In this document: one piece after another, positions 28,838-37,276 of the stretch
Layout: each line of letters starts with the position of its first letter
Numbering within the stretch: position 1 is the stretch's first letter
NCBI RefSeq assembly: GCF_000186865.1
Contig: NW_008705571.1
Coordinates: 1,126,465-1,190,464 of the forward strand
Length of the DNA: 64,000 bases
Source of the DNA: Aureococcus anophagefferens
Lineage: Eukaryota > Sar > Pelagophyceae > Pelagomonadales > Pelagomonadaceae
Direction: 5' to 3'
Translations under genes and position numbers: made by a program
The notes under the pieces: generated by a model
What the model saw: only the letters and a program-made list of their open reading frames with translations
Database searches by the model: none
What the model was told of the DNA's origin: nothing

Positions 28838-29605
28838 ATGGACCCGCGCACGGCCACGGACTACAGCCTCGCGTCCCCGCTCGACGTCGACGAGGACGGC
28901 TCCTTCACGATCAACCAGCTGAAGCGGGGGTCCTCCGACGCGCCCTTCGAGCGCTTCTCCGAGACCGTGCGCGAGTACGTCGCCCTCTTCCTCTCCTCGA
29001 CCTTCCTCATCGCCTTCATGGCCTTTGTGATCGCGATCTGCGCCATGGACAAGGTCAACAAGATGGGCGGCGGCGGCCCGCACGGCCCCGACGACCACTG
29101 GAAGATGCGATGCCAAAACCTGGGCACCGCGACCTACGGCGACGACGTCTTCTCCTACGGCGGCCACCACTACCAGGTCGTCGGCGGCCACTGGGCGAAG
29201 CTGACCTGGCGCATGGCCGAGATGGACGCCTGGAGCCGCTGCTACAAGGGCAAGGTCGGCAAGTTGGCCATGGTCAACTCCGCGGAGGAGAACGAGATGC
29301 TCGTGGCCAAGCTCCACGCGCACGGCGGCTACTCGTCGGTCGGGGGGGGCGACGCCGCCTGGCTCGGCGGCGCGGACCTCGAGACCGAGGGCACGTGGCA
29401 GTGGCTCGGCGATTCGGGGTCCTACGCGGGCGAGACGTTCCTGAAGGGCAACGTGCCTTACAAGGGCGCCTACAACAACTTCCGGGCCGGCGAGCCCAAC
29501 AACAACGGCGAGGAGGACTGCCTCAAGATGGACCCCGACGGCCAGTGGGTCGACGACTCCTGCTACAAGCAGTACCAGTACTTCTTCGTCGAGTTCGAGA
29601 AGTAG
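28838..29605 (+). CDS. Type II membrane protein with C-type lectin domain
   Basis: The 255-residue product has a short cytosolic N-terminus and one membrane helix (about 48-70, ALFLSSTFLIAFMAFVIAIC). A single C-type lectin domain spans about 100-255. The domain has WRMAEMDAWSRC, WLGGADLETEGTWQWL and the EPN motif (GEPNNNGEEDCLKM). In known lectins EPN binds calcium and mannose-type sugars, and WVDDSC completes the fold. A surface carbohydrate receptor is inferred. Such proteins are described in animals and in various protists; its ligand here is unknown. Confidence 0.88.
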   Translation: MDPRTATDYSLASPLDVDEDGSFTINQLKRGSSDAPFERFSETVREYVALFLSSTFLIAFMAFVIAICAMDKVNKMGGGGPHGPDDHWKMRCQNLGTATYGDDVFSYGGHHYQVVGGHWAKLTWRMAEMDAWSRCYKGKVGKLAMVNSAEENEMLVAKLHAHGGYSSVGGGDAAWLGGADLETEGTWQWLGDSGSYAGETFLKGNVPYKGAYNNFRAGEPNNNGEEDCLKMDPDGQWVDDSCYKQYQYFFVEFEK

Positions 29606-29642
29606 GGGCTCCCGCGTGTGCATTTTAAAATCCGAAGCCACT

Positions 29643-30530
29643 CTAGGGCCGCTTCGCCTTGTTCCCGTCGGCGCGCTCCGGCGAGACCTCCCGCGCCGCC
29701 GCGTCGGCGAGCTGGTCCTGCGACTTGCGCAGGGACGGGTGGAGCTTGGACATCTTCGGCGGCTCGTAGTCGCGGTACCACCCGAAGGCGATGTCCCAGA
29801 ACATGGTGTACTGGCCGTAGTTGGACCGGGGCCAGCGGTGGTGGACGTCGTGGTTGCGCACGTCGTAGAAGTAGGGGATGCGCAGCGCGAGGCGCGTGTG
29901 GTTCAGCGACGCCAGCACCCCCCCCACGACGATGAACGTCAGCACCGCGGCGACGTGGCAGGGCACGAGCCAGACCACAAAGTAGTGGTTGTACTCGCCC
30001 ACGAGGAACTCGAAGGGGTGGACGTTGATCGCGTCGTAGTTGCCGCGCGTCGGCGAGATCTGGCGGTGGTGGTGCTTGTGCACGTATTTGTAGAGCGTCG
30101 GCCAGTGGAGCAGCCAGTGGAAGGTCGCGTAGGTCAGGTCGTAGATGAAGAAGAAGGCCGCGAGGGCGCCGACCGTGTTGAGGAACGTGAGCTCCGACGG
30201 GGCCCACTTGACGTGGTCCGCCGTGAGCACGAGCTGCGCGAGGTGGTATACGAAGACGACGGTCAGCGCCTTGTTGCACCCGATGAAGGCCTTGTCGACG
30301 GTCTCCAGCTCGTCGAGGTGCATGTTCGGGTTGTAGGGGAGCGGCTTCTTCGTCTCGTCGCGCTTCAGGACGACCTCGACGCCCTCGCTCACGAGGTGGC
30401 TCAGCAGTTCCATGCCCCCGGAGATGAGCAGCGCGAAGACGACCATGGCGGCGTAGGCCGGCGTCTCGGCGTGCGTCTCCGGGTCCACGTGCCAGAACGG
30501 CGACCACGCCGGCATCGTCGCGTTGTTCAT
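29643..30530 (-). CDS. Fatty acid hydroxylase/sterol desaturase family membrane enzyme
   Basis: The 295-residue product has at least four membrane helices. It carries the histidine boxes of the family in order: TFHWLLH (about 145), HKHHHR (about 158) and HDVHHRWPRSNYG (about 245). These ligate two irons that hydroxylate or desaturate lipids at the ER. Members include sterol C4-methyl oxidase, C5-desaturase and sphingolipid hydroxylases; I cannot choose among them. The ATG at 30530 starts MNNATMPAW; an upstream frame extends further but without a better start. It is convergent with the lectin gene, 37 bp apart. Confidence 0.87.
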   Translation of the reverse strand: MNNATMPAWSPFWHVDPETHAETPAYAAMVVFALLISGGMELLSHLVSEGVEVVLKRDETKKPLPYNPNMHLDELETVDKAFIGCNKALTVVFVYHLAQLVLTADHVKWAPSELTFLNTVGALAAFFFIYDLTYATFHWLLHWPTLYKYVHKHHHRQISPTRGNYDAINVHPFEFLVGEYNHYFVVWLVPCHVAAVLTFIVVGGVLASLNHTRLALRIPYFYDVRNHDVHHRWPRSNYGQYTMFWDIAFGWYRDYEPPKMSKLHPSLRKSQDQLADAAAREVSPERADGNKAKRP

Positions 30531-30817
30531 GATTCGGGGCCGCGCGACGACGAAACAAGGCCGCAGGCAGTGGGCCAAACCACGCCAGTCGACGCTGCTC
30601 GATCAACCTGCTCAGGGATACGTCGAGTTGGCCGCTCGAACCGCCCGGGCGCAACCGCGTTGATCGGCGCCGGCACCAGCTCGCGCGGCGCGGCATGGAC
30701 CCCTTCCCCGTCCACTCGCTGGCCCTCGAGGCGCTCCAGCGCGACCATGACCGGGCGCGTCGCCCCGCGTCCCCCAAAAACAGCAGCCCCGGTTTCGGAA
30801 CGCGCGCGCCGTAGGTC

Positions 30818-31855
30818 ATGGGCCGGCGCCAGCGCAACGAGGAGCGGACGAAGCGGTTCCAGGAGCACCGCGTGACGCGGGGCGTCGACGTCGCGACGCT
30901 GGACATGCAGGTTAAGGACAACCAGCGGAAGAAGGACGACGACGCCGACCTCGACAAGCAGTACGCGGACATGGCGGCCAAGGTGTCGCTCATCGTCGAG
31001 GAGCGGCGCCTCGCGGACGAGGAGGAGCGCCTCGGCGAGCTGCGGCGCCTCAAGGAGGACTGGGACGAGCACGCCGCCCTGCCGAAGAACAACTCCGTGA
31101 AGATCGCCGCGCCCATCGACATGGACACCGCGGGCTTGGCCTCGGCGCAGCGGCTCCTCGGCGAGGACCGCGACGCGGGCAAGCGCAAGTCGCGCCAGGC
31201 GGCGCAGATGCGGTCCTGGACCCTGGAGCAGATGGAGCTCAAGAAGCAGGGCCAGCGCGTCCTCGACGACGAGGACGAGCGCTTCGCCGCGTGGGAGAAG
31301 CACGTCCTCGCGCAGCGGACGAAGATCGAGCGGGAGCAGCGCGTCGAGGCCAAGATGGCGGAGCAGGACCTGCGCGCCTACCGCGGCGTCCAGGCCGCCG
31401 AGCGCCGGGGCAAGGAGGCGGACCAGCGCGCCAACGAGGCGAAGATGGACGCCGACGAGATCGAGCGGAATCTCGCGGACCCCGTGCTCGCGGAGTCGCG
31501 GTCGCTCCTCGGCGACGGCCGCGTCCGCACGGACCACTTCCGCGGCTTCACCAAGGGCCAGATCAAGCGGGTCTACAAGGAGAACGAGGCCATCCAGAAG
31601 TACCGCGACGACGCCGCCCTCGCGCGCAAGGCCGACGACGCGGCCTACGACGACGACGTCGCGAACGTCCAGACGCTCGTGACGGCCGCGGACTACCAGG
31701 TCCAGGAGGCGAAGCGCCACGAGCTCATGATGCTCAAGGAGGACCTCGAGAAGCAGCGCTTCGTCGAGCGCCAGCGCAAGGTCGACGAGCGCGAGGAGGC
31801 CTTCGGCAGCATCGGCGAGGGCGTCCTCTCGGGCTTCGGGAGCTCCTACCGGTGA
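30818..31855 (+). CDS. RIB43A-like ciliary doublet-microtubule protein
   Basis: The 345-residue product is almost entirely charged coiled coil. The N-terminus (RNEERTKRFQEHRVTRGVDVATLDMQV) and conserved core (FRGFTKGQIKRVYKENEAIQKYRDD) match RIB43A/RIBC proteins, which lie inside ciliary doublet microtubules. Length fits the family's usual 340-400. Its presence implies the organism can build, or recently lost, a flagellum. The single exon and the ATG at 30818 give the canonical N-terminus. Confidence 0.82.
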   Translation: MGRRQRNEERTKRFQEHRVTRGVDVATLDMQVKDNQRKKDDDADLDKQYADMAAKVSLIVEERRLADEEERLGELRRLKEDWDEHAALPKNNSVKIAAPIDMDTAGLASAQRLLGEDRDAGKRKSRQAAQMRSWTLEQMELKKQGQRVLDDEDERFAAWEKHVLAQRTKIEREQRVEAKMAEQDLRAYRGVQAAERRGKEADQRANEAKMDADEIERNLADPVLAESRSLLGDGRVRTDHFRGFTKGQIKRVYKENEAIQKYRDDAALARKADDAAYDDDVANVQTLVTAADYQVQEAKRHELMMLKEDLEKQRFVERQRKVDEREEAFGSIGEGVLSGFGSSYR

Positions 31856-31919
31856 GCACCGGCCACCCCCGCGTCTCTCTGCCCCCGATGCCGGGTAAGG
31901 CGCCATCCACCAAAAATGC

Positions 31920-33335
31920 TTACGCGTCGGGCGCGAGGAGCGGGCCCGCGAGGTCGTCCCGGGCGACGCGCGCGCGCGACGTCGTCAGCGCGAGGCCGAG
32001 GCCCGAGGCCAAGACGATCGCGGCGCCGGCGGAGAAGGGCCGCGCGACGGCGCCCGCGGCCGTCGCCGCCGGGTCGTAGAGCCGCGGCCCGAGGAGGCAG
32101 CCCAGCGCGCCGCCGACGTAGCCGCAGAGCTGGCACGCGGCCTGGACGATGCCCTGGTCCTCGCGCGCGACGTCCGCGCCGATGACGGCGGAAGACGCCG
32201 TCGTGACGACGCCGAGGCCCGCGCCCAGGCACGACAGCGTGCCCCAGAGCGCGCCCGGCCACTTCGGCGCGCCAAAACCCGTCGCCGCGACGGACGCCGC
32301 GAGGAGGCCGTTGCCCGCGACGAGCGCCGCGTCCGTCGAGTAGTCCCGGAGCGCGCCGCCCATCAAAAATCCGAGCGCCGCGCCGACCTGCTGCGCGAAG
32401 ACGACGAGGCTCAGCGTCTCCTGCTCGTAGCCCAGATTGGAAATGCCCCAGGACGTGACGACGCTCAGGGGAGTAAGTAAACCCATTGTCGTCAGCGCGA
32501 AGGCCGCGACGACGCGCCGGAGCCTCCGCGACCGCGCGACGATCGCCAAACCGCGGACGCCGAGGCGGCACCGCGCCTTCGCCGGCGCCGCGGGCAGCGT
32601 CTCGCGGAGCACCGCCGTCGACGCGAGGCACGCCAGCAGCGCGACGCCCGCCGCCGCGAAGTAGCAGAACGAGTAGTCCTCGAGGTCGAGGCCGAGGACG
32701 AAGAACCCGGAGCCGTACGCGAGCACCGTCCCCAGCCCCCAGCCGCACCACTTGATCGCGAACACGACGCTCTGCGAGCCCTGGTCCTTCGGCGCCAGGT
32801 CGCTCGCCGACGCCGACATGGCCGCCGTCGTGCCCGACGTCGACGCCATGAGCACGTACGCGACCAGCGAGACGGCGACGGCCGCGCCGCGGTCGCCGCG
32901 GTCGCCGAGCCTCGCGGCCGCGCCCAGAATCGCCAGCCCCAGGCTCAGGCCCGCCAGGCTCCGCGTCGCGACGTACTTGCGGCCCACGGCGTCGATGGAG
33001 GGCGCCCAGCAGAGCATCGCGACGCAGTTGCCCGCGACGACGAGCGACATCGCGAGGCCCGAGAGCTTCGCGCCGCGCGCGAGCACGACGTCGCGGTCGC
33101 CGCAGTGCGCGCTCCCGGACCAGGCGTCGTCGTCGCCGTCGTCGCCGCAGAAGGTCAGGCTGCGCAAATAGGGGGCGTGCGTCGTCGCCACGGCGAAGGC
33201 GAAGAGGCCCTCGTCGCAGAGGGAGATGCCCACGACGCCTTTGAGGCGCGCGGCGGCGCTCCGAAGCGTGAGCGGCGGCGACGCGTCGGCGACGTCGGAG
33301 TAAGGAAGGACGCGAGGCTGGAACCCGGGCTCCAT
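31920..33335 (-). CDS. Major facilitator superfamily transporter
   Basis: The 471-residue product has about 12 predicted membrane helices. MFS-type loops are present, such as APSIDAVGRKYVATRSLAGL between helices 2 and 3, and DLAPKDQGSQSVVFAIKWCGWGLG. An extracellular loop rich in Asp/Cys (CGDDGDDDAWSGSAHCGD) sits near residue 60. The substrate cannot be assigned. The start at 33335 (MEPGFQPRV) was chosen because upstream in-frame sequence is not protein-like. It is divergent from the prolyl-hydroxylase-like gene 214 bp away. Confidence 0.83.
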   Translation of the reverse strand: MEPGFQPRVLPYSDVADASPPLTLRSAAARLKGVVGISLCDEGLFAFAVATTHAPYLRSLTFCGDDGDDDAWSGSAHCGDRDVVLARGAKLSGLAMSLVVAGNCVAMLCWAPSIDAVGRKYVATRSLAGLSLGLAILGAAARLGDRGDRGAAVAVSLVAYVLMASTSGTTAAMSASASDLAPKDQGSQSVVFAIKWCGWGLGTVLAYGSGFFVLGLDLEDYSFCYFAAAGVALLACLASTAVLRETLPAAPAKARCRLGVRGLAIVARSRRLRRVVAAFALTTMGLLTPLSVVTSWGISNLGYEQETLSLVVFAQQVGAALGFLMGGALRDYSTDAALVAGNGLLAASVAATGFGAPKWPGALWGTLSCLGAGLGVVTTASSAVIGADVAREDQGIVQAACQLCGYVGGALGCLLGPRLYDPAATAAGAVARPFSAGAAIVLASGLGLALTTSRARVARDDLAGPLLAPDA

Positions 33336-33549
33336 GGTGCGCGAGGCGCTGACGACGGGCTTCACCACACTGGTGAAGCTTTCGCAGCAAGGCGGGTGCA
33401 ATTTGCCTTCAACAAATTGGTCAACATCGTCAACTCGATGGAGAGCCCACGAGCCTCGATTTGATCGCAGCCCTCGACGATAAGACGCAGCCCTCGATCG
33501 AGGTAGCCCACTGATTGGCAGCCCGAAGCATCGAGAGAGCAGCCCATTC

Positions 33550-34800
33550 ATGGCCATCGACGAGGCGCTGCAAGTCCGCGATGCCTTGTCGCAGTCCACG
33601 GCCTCCGGCGACGCCATCGTCGCCGTCTACAAGGATGCCGTGGCGTCGCTGGAGGCGCGCGTCGCCGGCGCGGCGCCCGCCGCCGCGGCGAAGCGACGGA
33701 AGCCCAAGAAGCCGCGCGGCGCCTGGGGCGCGCACCCGCCCATGGTCTGGTTCTGCGACCGGCGGCCCGCGCGCTTCGCGTCGGCGCGTCGCGTCGTCGT
33801 CGCCGGCAGGAGCGGCGCCATCGTGCGCGAGACCGAGGACCTCGCGAGCGCCGTCGTCGTCGTGCTGCCGCGGGGCGTCGAGGCCTCGGCCGTCGGGTCC
33901 GCCGTCGTCGGCGGCGGCGAGCGCCTCGAGCTGTCGGCGCCCGTCGCGGGCTGGGCGTCGCGGAAAGTATTGCGGGACTGCGGCGCGAGCGACGGCCCGC
34001 GGACGACGGTCTGGCGGCCCGGGGGCGACGACGTGTCGGACGGCGAGACGCCCGGGGAGGAAGCGCCCTGGGTCGCGGGCCGCGACTTCTTCGAGATCGG
34101 CGACGCGGACGGCGGGTTTCTCGGGAGGAAGGGCGTCGTCGGCACGCGCTTCGACGGCGAGAACGCAAGGGCCGCGGTCTACGGCCTGTCGCGCCGCGTC
34201 TTCGACGGTCGCCGAACCCCGCGACACGAGGCCGTCGCCGGCGTGCCCGGCGCCGTCTTCGCGCGCGGCGTGCTCTCCGCCGCGGAGTGCCGCCGGCTCG
34301 CGGCCGCGTGCTCGGCCATGGGCTTCGAAGGGGACGCGGGCGTGGGCGCGCGCGTCTTCGCGGCGGACGCGCGCGCCGTCGACGAGCTCTCCGCGCGCCT
34401 CGCGCCCGTGCTCCCGGCGACCGTCGACGGCGGCGCCTACCGCGGCGTCTCGGCGCTGCTCCGGGCCTACCGGTACCGCGGCGGCGGGTCGATGCGCGCG
34501 CACTACGACGACGCGTCGCCGCTCCGGTCGCTGGACGGCGGCGCGCTCGTCGACGGCGACGCGACGTCGAAGCTCAGCGTGCTGCTCTACGTGGCCGCGC
34601 CGCCGCCGCCGCCGGACGGCGCGCTCCCGGGCGGCGCGACGCGGTTCCACGCGCCCGCGGGCGCCGTCGCGGTGCCGGCCGCCCGCGGCGCCGCGCTCTG
34701 CTTCCCGCACGCCGGCGCGGCGTCGCCCCTCCACGAGGGCATGCCCCTCGACCCCGGCACGGAGAAGCTCGTGCTGCGCGCCGACGCGTGCTACGGGTAA
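33550..34800 (+). CDS. Prolyl 4-hydroxylase-like 2OG-Fe(II) oxygenase
   Basis: The 416-residue product has a C-terminal oxygenase domain (about 225-415). Conserved residues include YRYRGGGSMRAHYDD (HxD iron ligands), SKLSVLLYV, GGATRFH and FPHAG...LHEG (third His), followed by KLVLRADACY with the 2-oxoglutarate-binding basic residue. The N-terminal half (about 1-220) is not recognised and contains MVWFCDRRPARF. It may hydroxylate a protein or small molecule. No signal peptide is visible, so a cytosolic location is inferred. Confidence 0.78.
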   Translation: MAIDEALQVRDALSQSTASGDAIVAVYKDAVASLEARVAGAAPAAAAKRRKPKKPRGAWGAHPPMVWFCDRRPARFASARRVVVAGRSGAIVRETEDLASAVVVVLPRGVEASAVGSAVVGGGERLELSAPVAGWASRKVLRDCGASDGPRTTVWRPGGDDVSDGETPGEEAPWVAGRDFFEIGDADGGFLGRKGVVGTRFDGENARAAVYGLSRRVFDGRRTPRHEAVAGVPGAVFARGVLSAAECRRLAAACSAMGFEGDAGVGARVFAADARAVDELSARLAPVLPATVDGGAYRGVSALLRAYRYRGGGSMRAHYDDASPLRSLDGGALVDGDATSKLSVLLYVAAPPPPPDGALPGGATRFHAPAGAVAVPAARGAALCFPHAGAASPLHEGMPLDPGTEKLVLRADACYG

Positions 34801-34994
34801 ACAAGTGTAGGTTGACGGTGACTTGCACTTCTCAAGAGGTCTTGATTCTGCGCGACTTCTCGGGCTGGCCGCTTCCTGCGGCACGTCGAGCGCGTCGTTC
34901 GCAAGGAGCAGAGCGCGTTTCGCGACATCTCGTGCTCGAGCTACCTCGGCCTGCCTCCCTGCGGCGCGTCTTGCGCGACGTTCGCAGCGGCAGC

Positions 34995-35849
34995 ATGCCC
35001 GAGTTCTACAAGCGGCCGCTGCCCGACTCGTGCGTCGCGTTCGACTCGAAAGAAGGCCGCGCCCACTTCGAGAGCGCGCTGTCCTCCGGCGGCCTCGAGA
35101 ACTTCTTCGTGCTGGCTCCCCAGTTTCAAACGCAGAACGAGCCCGCCTTCTGCGGCCTCGCGACGCTGGCGATGGCGCTGAACGCGCTCCAGGTCGACCC
35201 GGGCCGCGTCTGGAAGGGCGTCTGGAGGTGGTACGACGAGAGCCTGTTGTCGTGCTGCAAGCCGCTCGTCGACGTCGAGAAGGAGGGCATCGTCCTCGAG
35301 GAGTTCGTGTGCCTCGCGCGATGCAACGGCCTGGAGGCGGCGCTCGCGCGGCCCGACGCCGGCGGCTTCCCCGTGGCCGCGTTCCGCGACGCCGTCGCGG
35401 ACGCGTGCGCGCGGACCGACGTCGTCCTCGCCGCGAGCTACAGCCGGAAGACGCTCGGGCAGACGGGCGACGGCCACTTCTCCTGCGTCGGCGGCTACGA
35501 CCGCGCCTCGGACGCGGTGCTCCTGTTGGACGTGGCCCGCTTCAAGTACCCGCCGCACTGGGTGCCGCTCCCGCTCCTCCTCGACGCGATGGGCCGGCCG
35601 GACGCGGCGACGGGCCGGCCGCGCGGCTGGATCCGGCTGACGCGCGCCGCCGAGGCGTGGGACTGCCCGGGCTGCGAGAGGACCAAGGCCGCGACGATCC
35701 TCGACCGCGTCACCGCGGGCGAGGCCGCGAAGCACACGGGCCTCTCCGCCGGCGCGCCGCGCGCCGAGCGCCCGTCGGCGCTCCGCCTCGCGGCCGCCGC
35801 CGTGCCGCTCGCGCTGATGGTCGCGTGGCGCGCCCGACGAGGCCGGTAA
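34995..35849 (+). CDS. Phytochelatin synthase, C-terminally membrane-anchored
   Basis: The 284-residue product matches the catalytic papain-like domain of phytochelatin synthases. The start is FYKRPLP; catalytic Cys is in PAFCGLATLAMALN (about 52), His in GDGHFSCVGGYD (about 159) and Asp in LLLDVARFKYPPHW (about 178). The enzyme joins gamma-Glu-Cys units of glutathione into metal-binding phytochelatins. The Cys-rich C-terminal regulatory domain of plant enzymes is absent. In its place is a short linker and a hydrophobic tail (LRLAAAAVPLALMVAW), suggesting tail anchoring. Metal detoxification is the likely role. Confidence 0.92.
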   Translation: MPEFYKRPLPDSCVAFDSKEGRAHFESALSSGGLENFFVLAPQFQTQNEPAFCGLATLAMALNALQVDPGRVWKGVWRWYDESLLSCCKPLVDVEKEGIVLEEFVCLARCNGLEAALARPDAGGFPVAAFRDAVADACARTDVVLAASYSRKTLGQTGDGHFSCVGGYDRASDAVLLLDVARFKYPPHWVPLPLLLDAMGRPDAATGRPRGWIRLTRAAEAWDCPGCERTKAATILDRVTAGEAAKHTGLSAGAPRAERPSALRLAAAAVPLALMVAWRARRGR

Positions 35850-36160
35850 GGCGTGTGTGGTAGGCCTCGTGGTCAGGCGTGATCCGGACGGCGCATCCCT
35901 GTGCATCATCTTGCAGGCCGGCCTGCCGGCCTCCGGGGCATCGTCGGCGACGTTGCCACACCGATCACCGAGGCGGCCGCTCCGACCTCGACGCATCTCG
36001 CGACGTCCGTCGCGTGCGGCGCGGCGCGTCGTCCACCCTGGCGGAGAAGGTGTGCCCAGTGGCCGGGGGCTCCTTGGAAAACCGGCGCCGGCCCCGCGGC
36101 GCCAAGGGCGACCCGGCCTACGACCTGCTGAGCGTCGCCTTACGCCACGAGAAGAGCGGC

Positions 36161-37261
36161 ATGGCGCCCCCGCTCTTCGGCACGTCGGCCGACGCGCGGT
36201 TCTGGCTCTGCCTCGACTGCTGCGGCCTGTCCTGCGCCTGCGCGTCGCAGGCCATCATCCTGAGCTCCATGTACGCCGTGTCCGGCGACTTGGCCGCGCA
36301 CGGCGGCGGCGGGTGGGCGACGCCGCTGAACCTGGCGGCCTTCAACGCCGTCGGGCTGTTGGCGTCCGTGAGCCACCTGCGGGCCATGCTCAGCGACCCC
36401 GGCGCCGTGCCGAAGCGGGCGACGCCCCTCGCGCGCGACGAGGAGCGCGCGCGGCTCGCGGCGTCGGCGGCGAGCGGCTACCGGACGCGCGCCAAGGGCT
36501 GGTGCCACCGCTGCTGCAGCTACAAGCCGCCGCGGGCCCACCACGACAGCGTCACGAACCGCTGCATCGTGAAGATGGACCACTACTGCCCCTGGACGAA
36601 CAACGCGATCGGCGTGCGGAACCACAAGTTCTTCATCCTCTTCATCCTCTACACGTTCCTCCTCTGCGCCTACGCGCTGCTGATCCTCTTCTCGCTGGCC
36701 ATGGAGGCCGGCGGGCCCGCGGGGTCCGCGCGGAGCCGGCGGCGCCGGCGCCGCGGCGACGACGCGGCCGCCGCGGCCGCGGCCGCGCGGCTCCCCCCGA
36801 AGTTCGAGCTCGCGAAGCTGTCGACGATCGCCGTGACCTTCGCGGCGCTGCTCTTCGGCCTCTTCACGGCCTGCATGCTCGGCGACCAGTGGTCCGTGCT
36901 CCGCACGAACGTGGCCAAGATCGACCGGCTCAAGGGCGAGGAGACGGAGTGCGCGTCCGACGTCAACGAGGTCTTCGGCGGCCGGAGCCGCGGCTTCCGC
37001 GCCGACTGGCTCGTCCCGACGAAGCCCCTCTTCCCGCCGTCCGTCCACGACGAGGTCATGGGCTACCACGTCGCCAACGGCCTCGACGACGACCTCGAGG
37101 GCGGCGCGACGGGCGAGAACGGCCTCGGGCTCGAGGACGACGTCCGCGCGCTCCACGCGGACGAGAAGGTCGAGCTCCTCCTCGACGACCACATGCCCAC
37201 GAGCGCGACGAAGTCGGCGGCCGACGAGGTCCGCTCGCGCGCCAAGCCGACCGTCGTCTAA
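36161..37261 (+). CDS. DHHC-family protein S-acyltransferase (DHYC variant)
   Basis: The 366-residue product has four predicted membrane helices. A Cys-rich domain lies between helices 2 and 3 (WCHRCCSYKPPRAHHDSVTNRCIVKMDHYCPW, then NNAIGVRNHKFF). The catalytic tetrad reads DHYC (about residue 139), a variant known in some active yeast enzymes. It palmitoylates proteins at endomembranes. The long cytosolic C-terminus is acidic. The first ATG in frame is 36161; the frame is open further upstream, so a longer N-terminus or an upstream exon is possible. Confidence 0.88.
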   Translation: MAPPLFGTSADARFWLCLDCCGLSCACASQAIILSSMYAVSGDLAAHGGGGWATPLNLAAFNAVGLLASVSHLRAMLSDPGAVPKRATPLARDEERARLAASAASGYRTRAKGWCHRCCSYKPPRAHHDSVTNRCIVKMDHYCPWTNNAIGVRNHKFFILFILYTFLLCAYALLILFSLAMEAGGPAGSARSRRRRRRGDDAAAAAAAARLPPKFELAKLSTIAVTFAALLFGLFTACMLGDQWSVLRTNVAKIDRLKGEETECASDVNEVFGGRSRGFRADWLVPTKPLFPPSVHDEVMGYHVANGLDDDLEGGATGENGLGLEDDVRALHADEKVELLLDDHMPTSATKSAADEVRSRAKPTVV

Positions 37262-37276
37262 CCTCTTACAGCGCGC

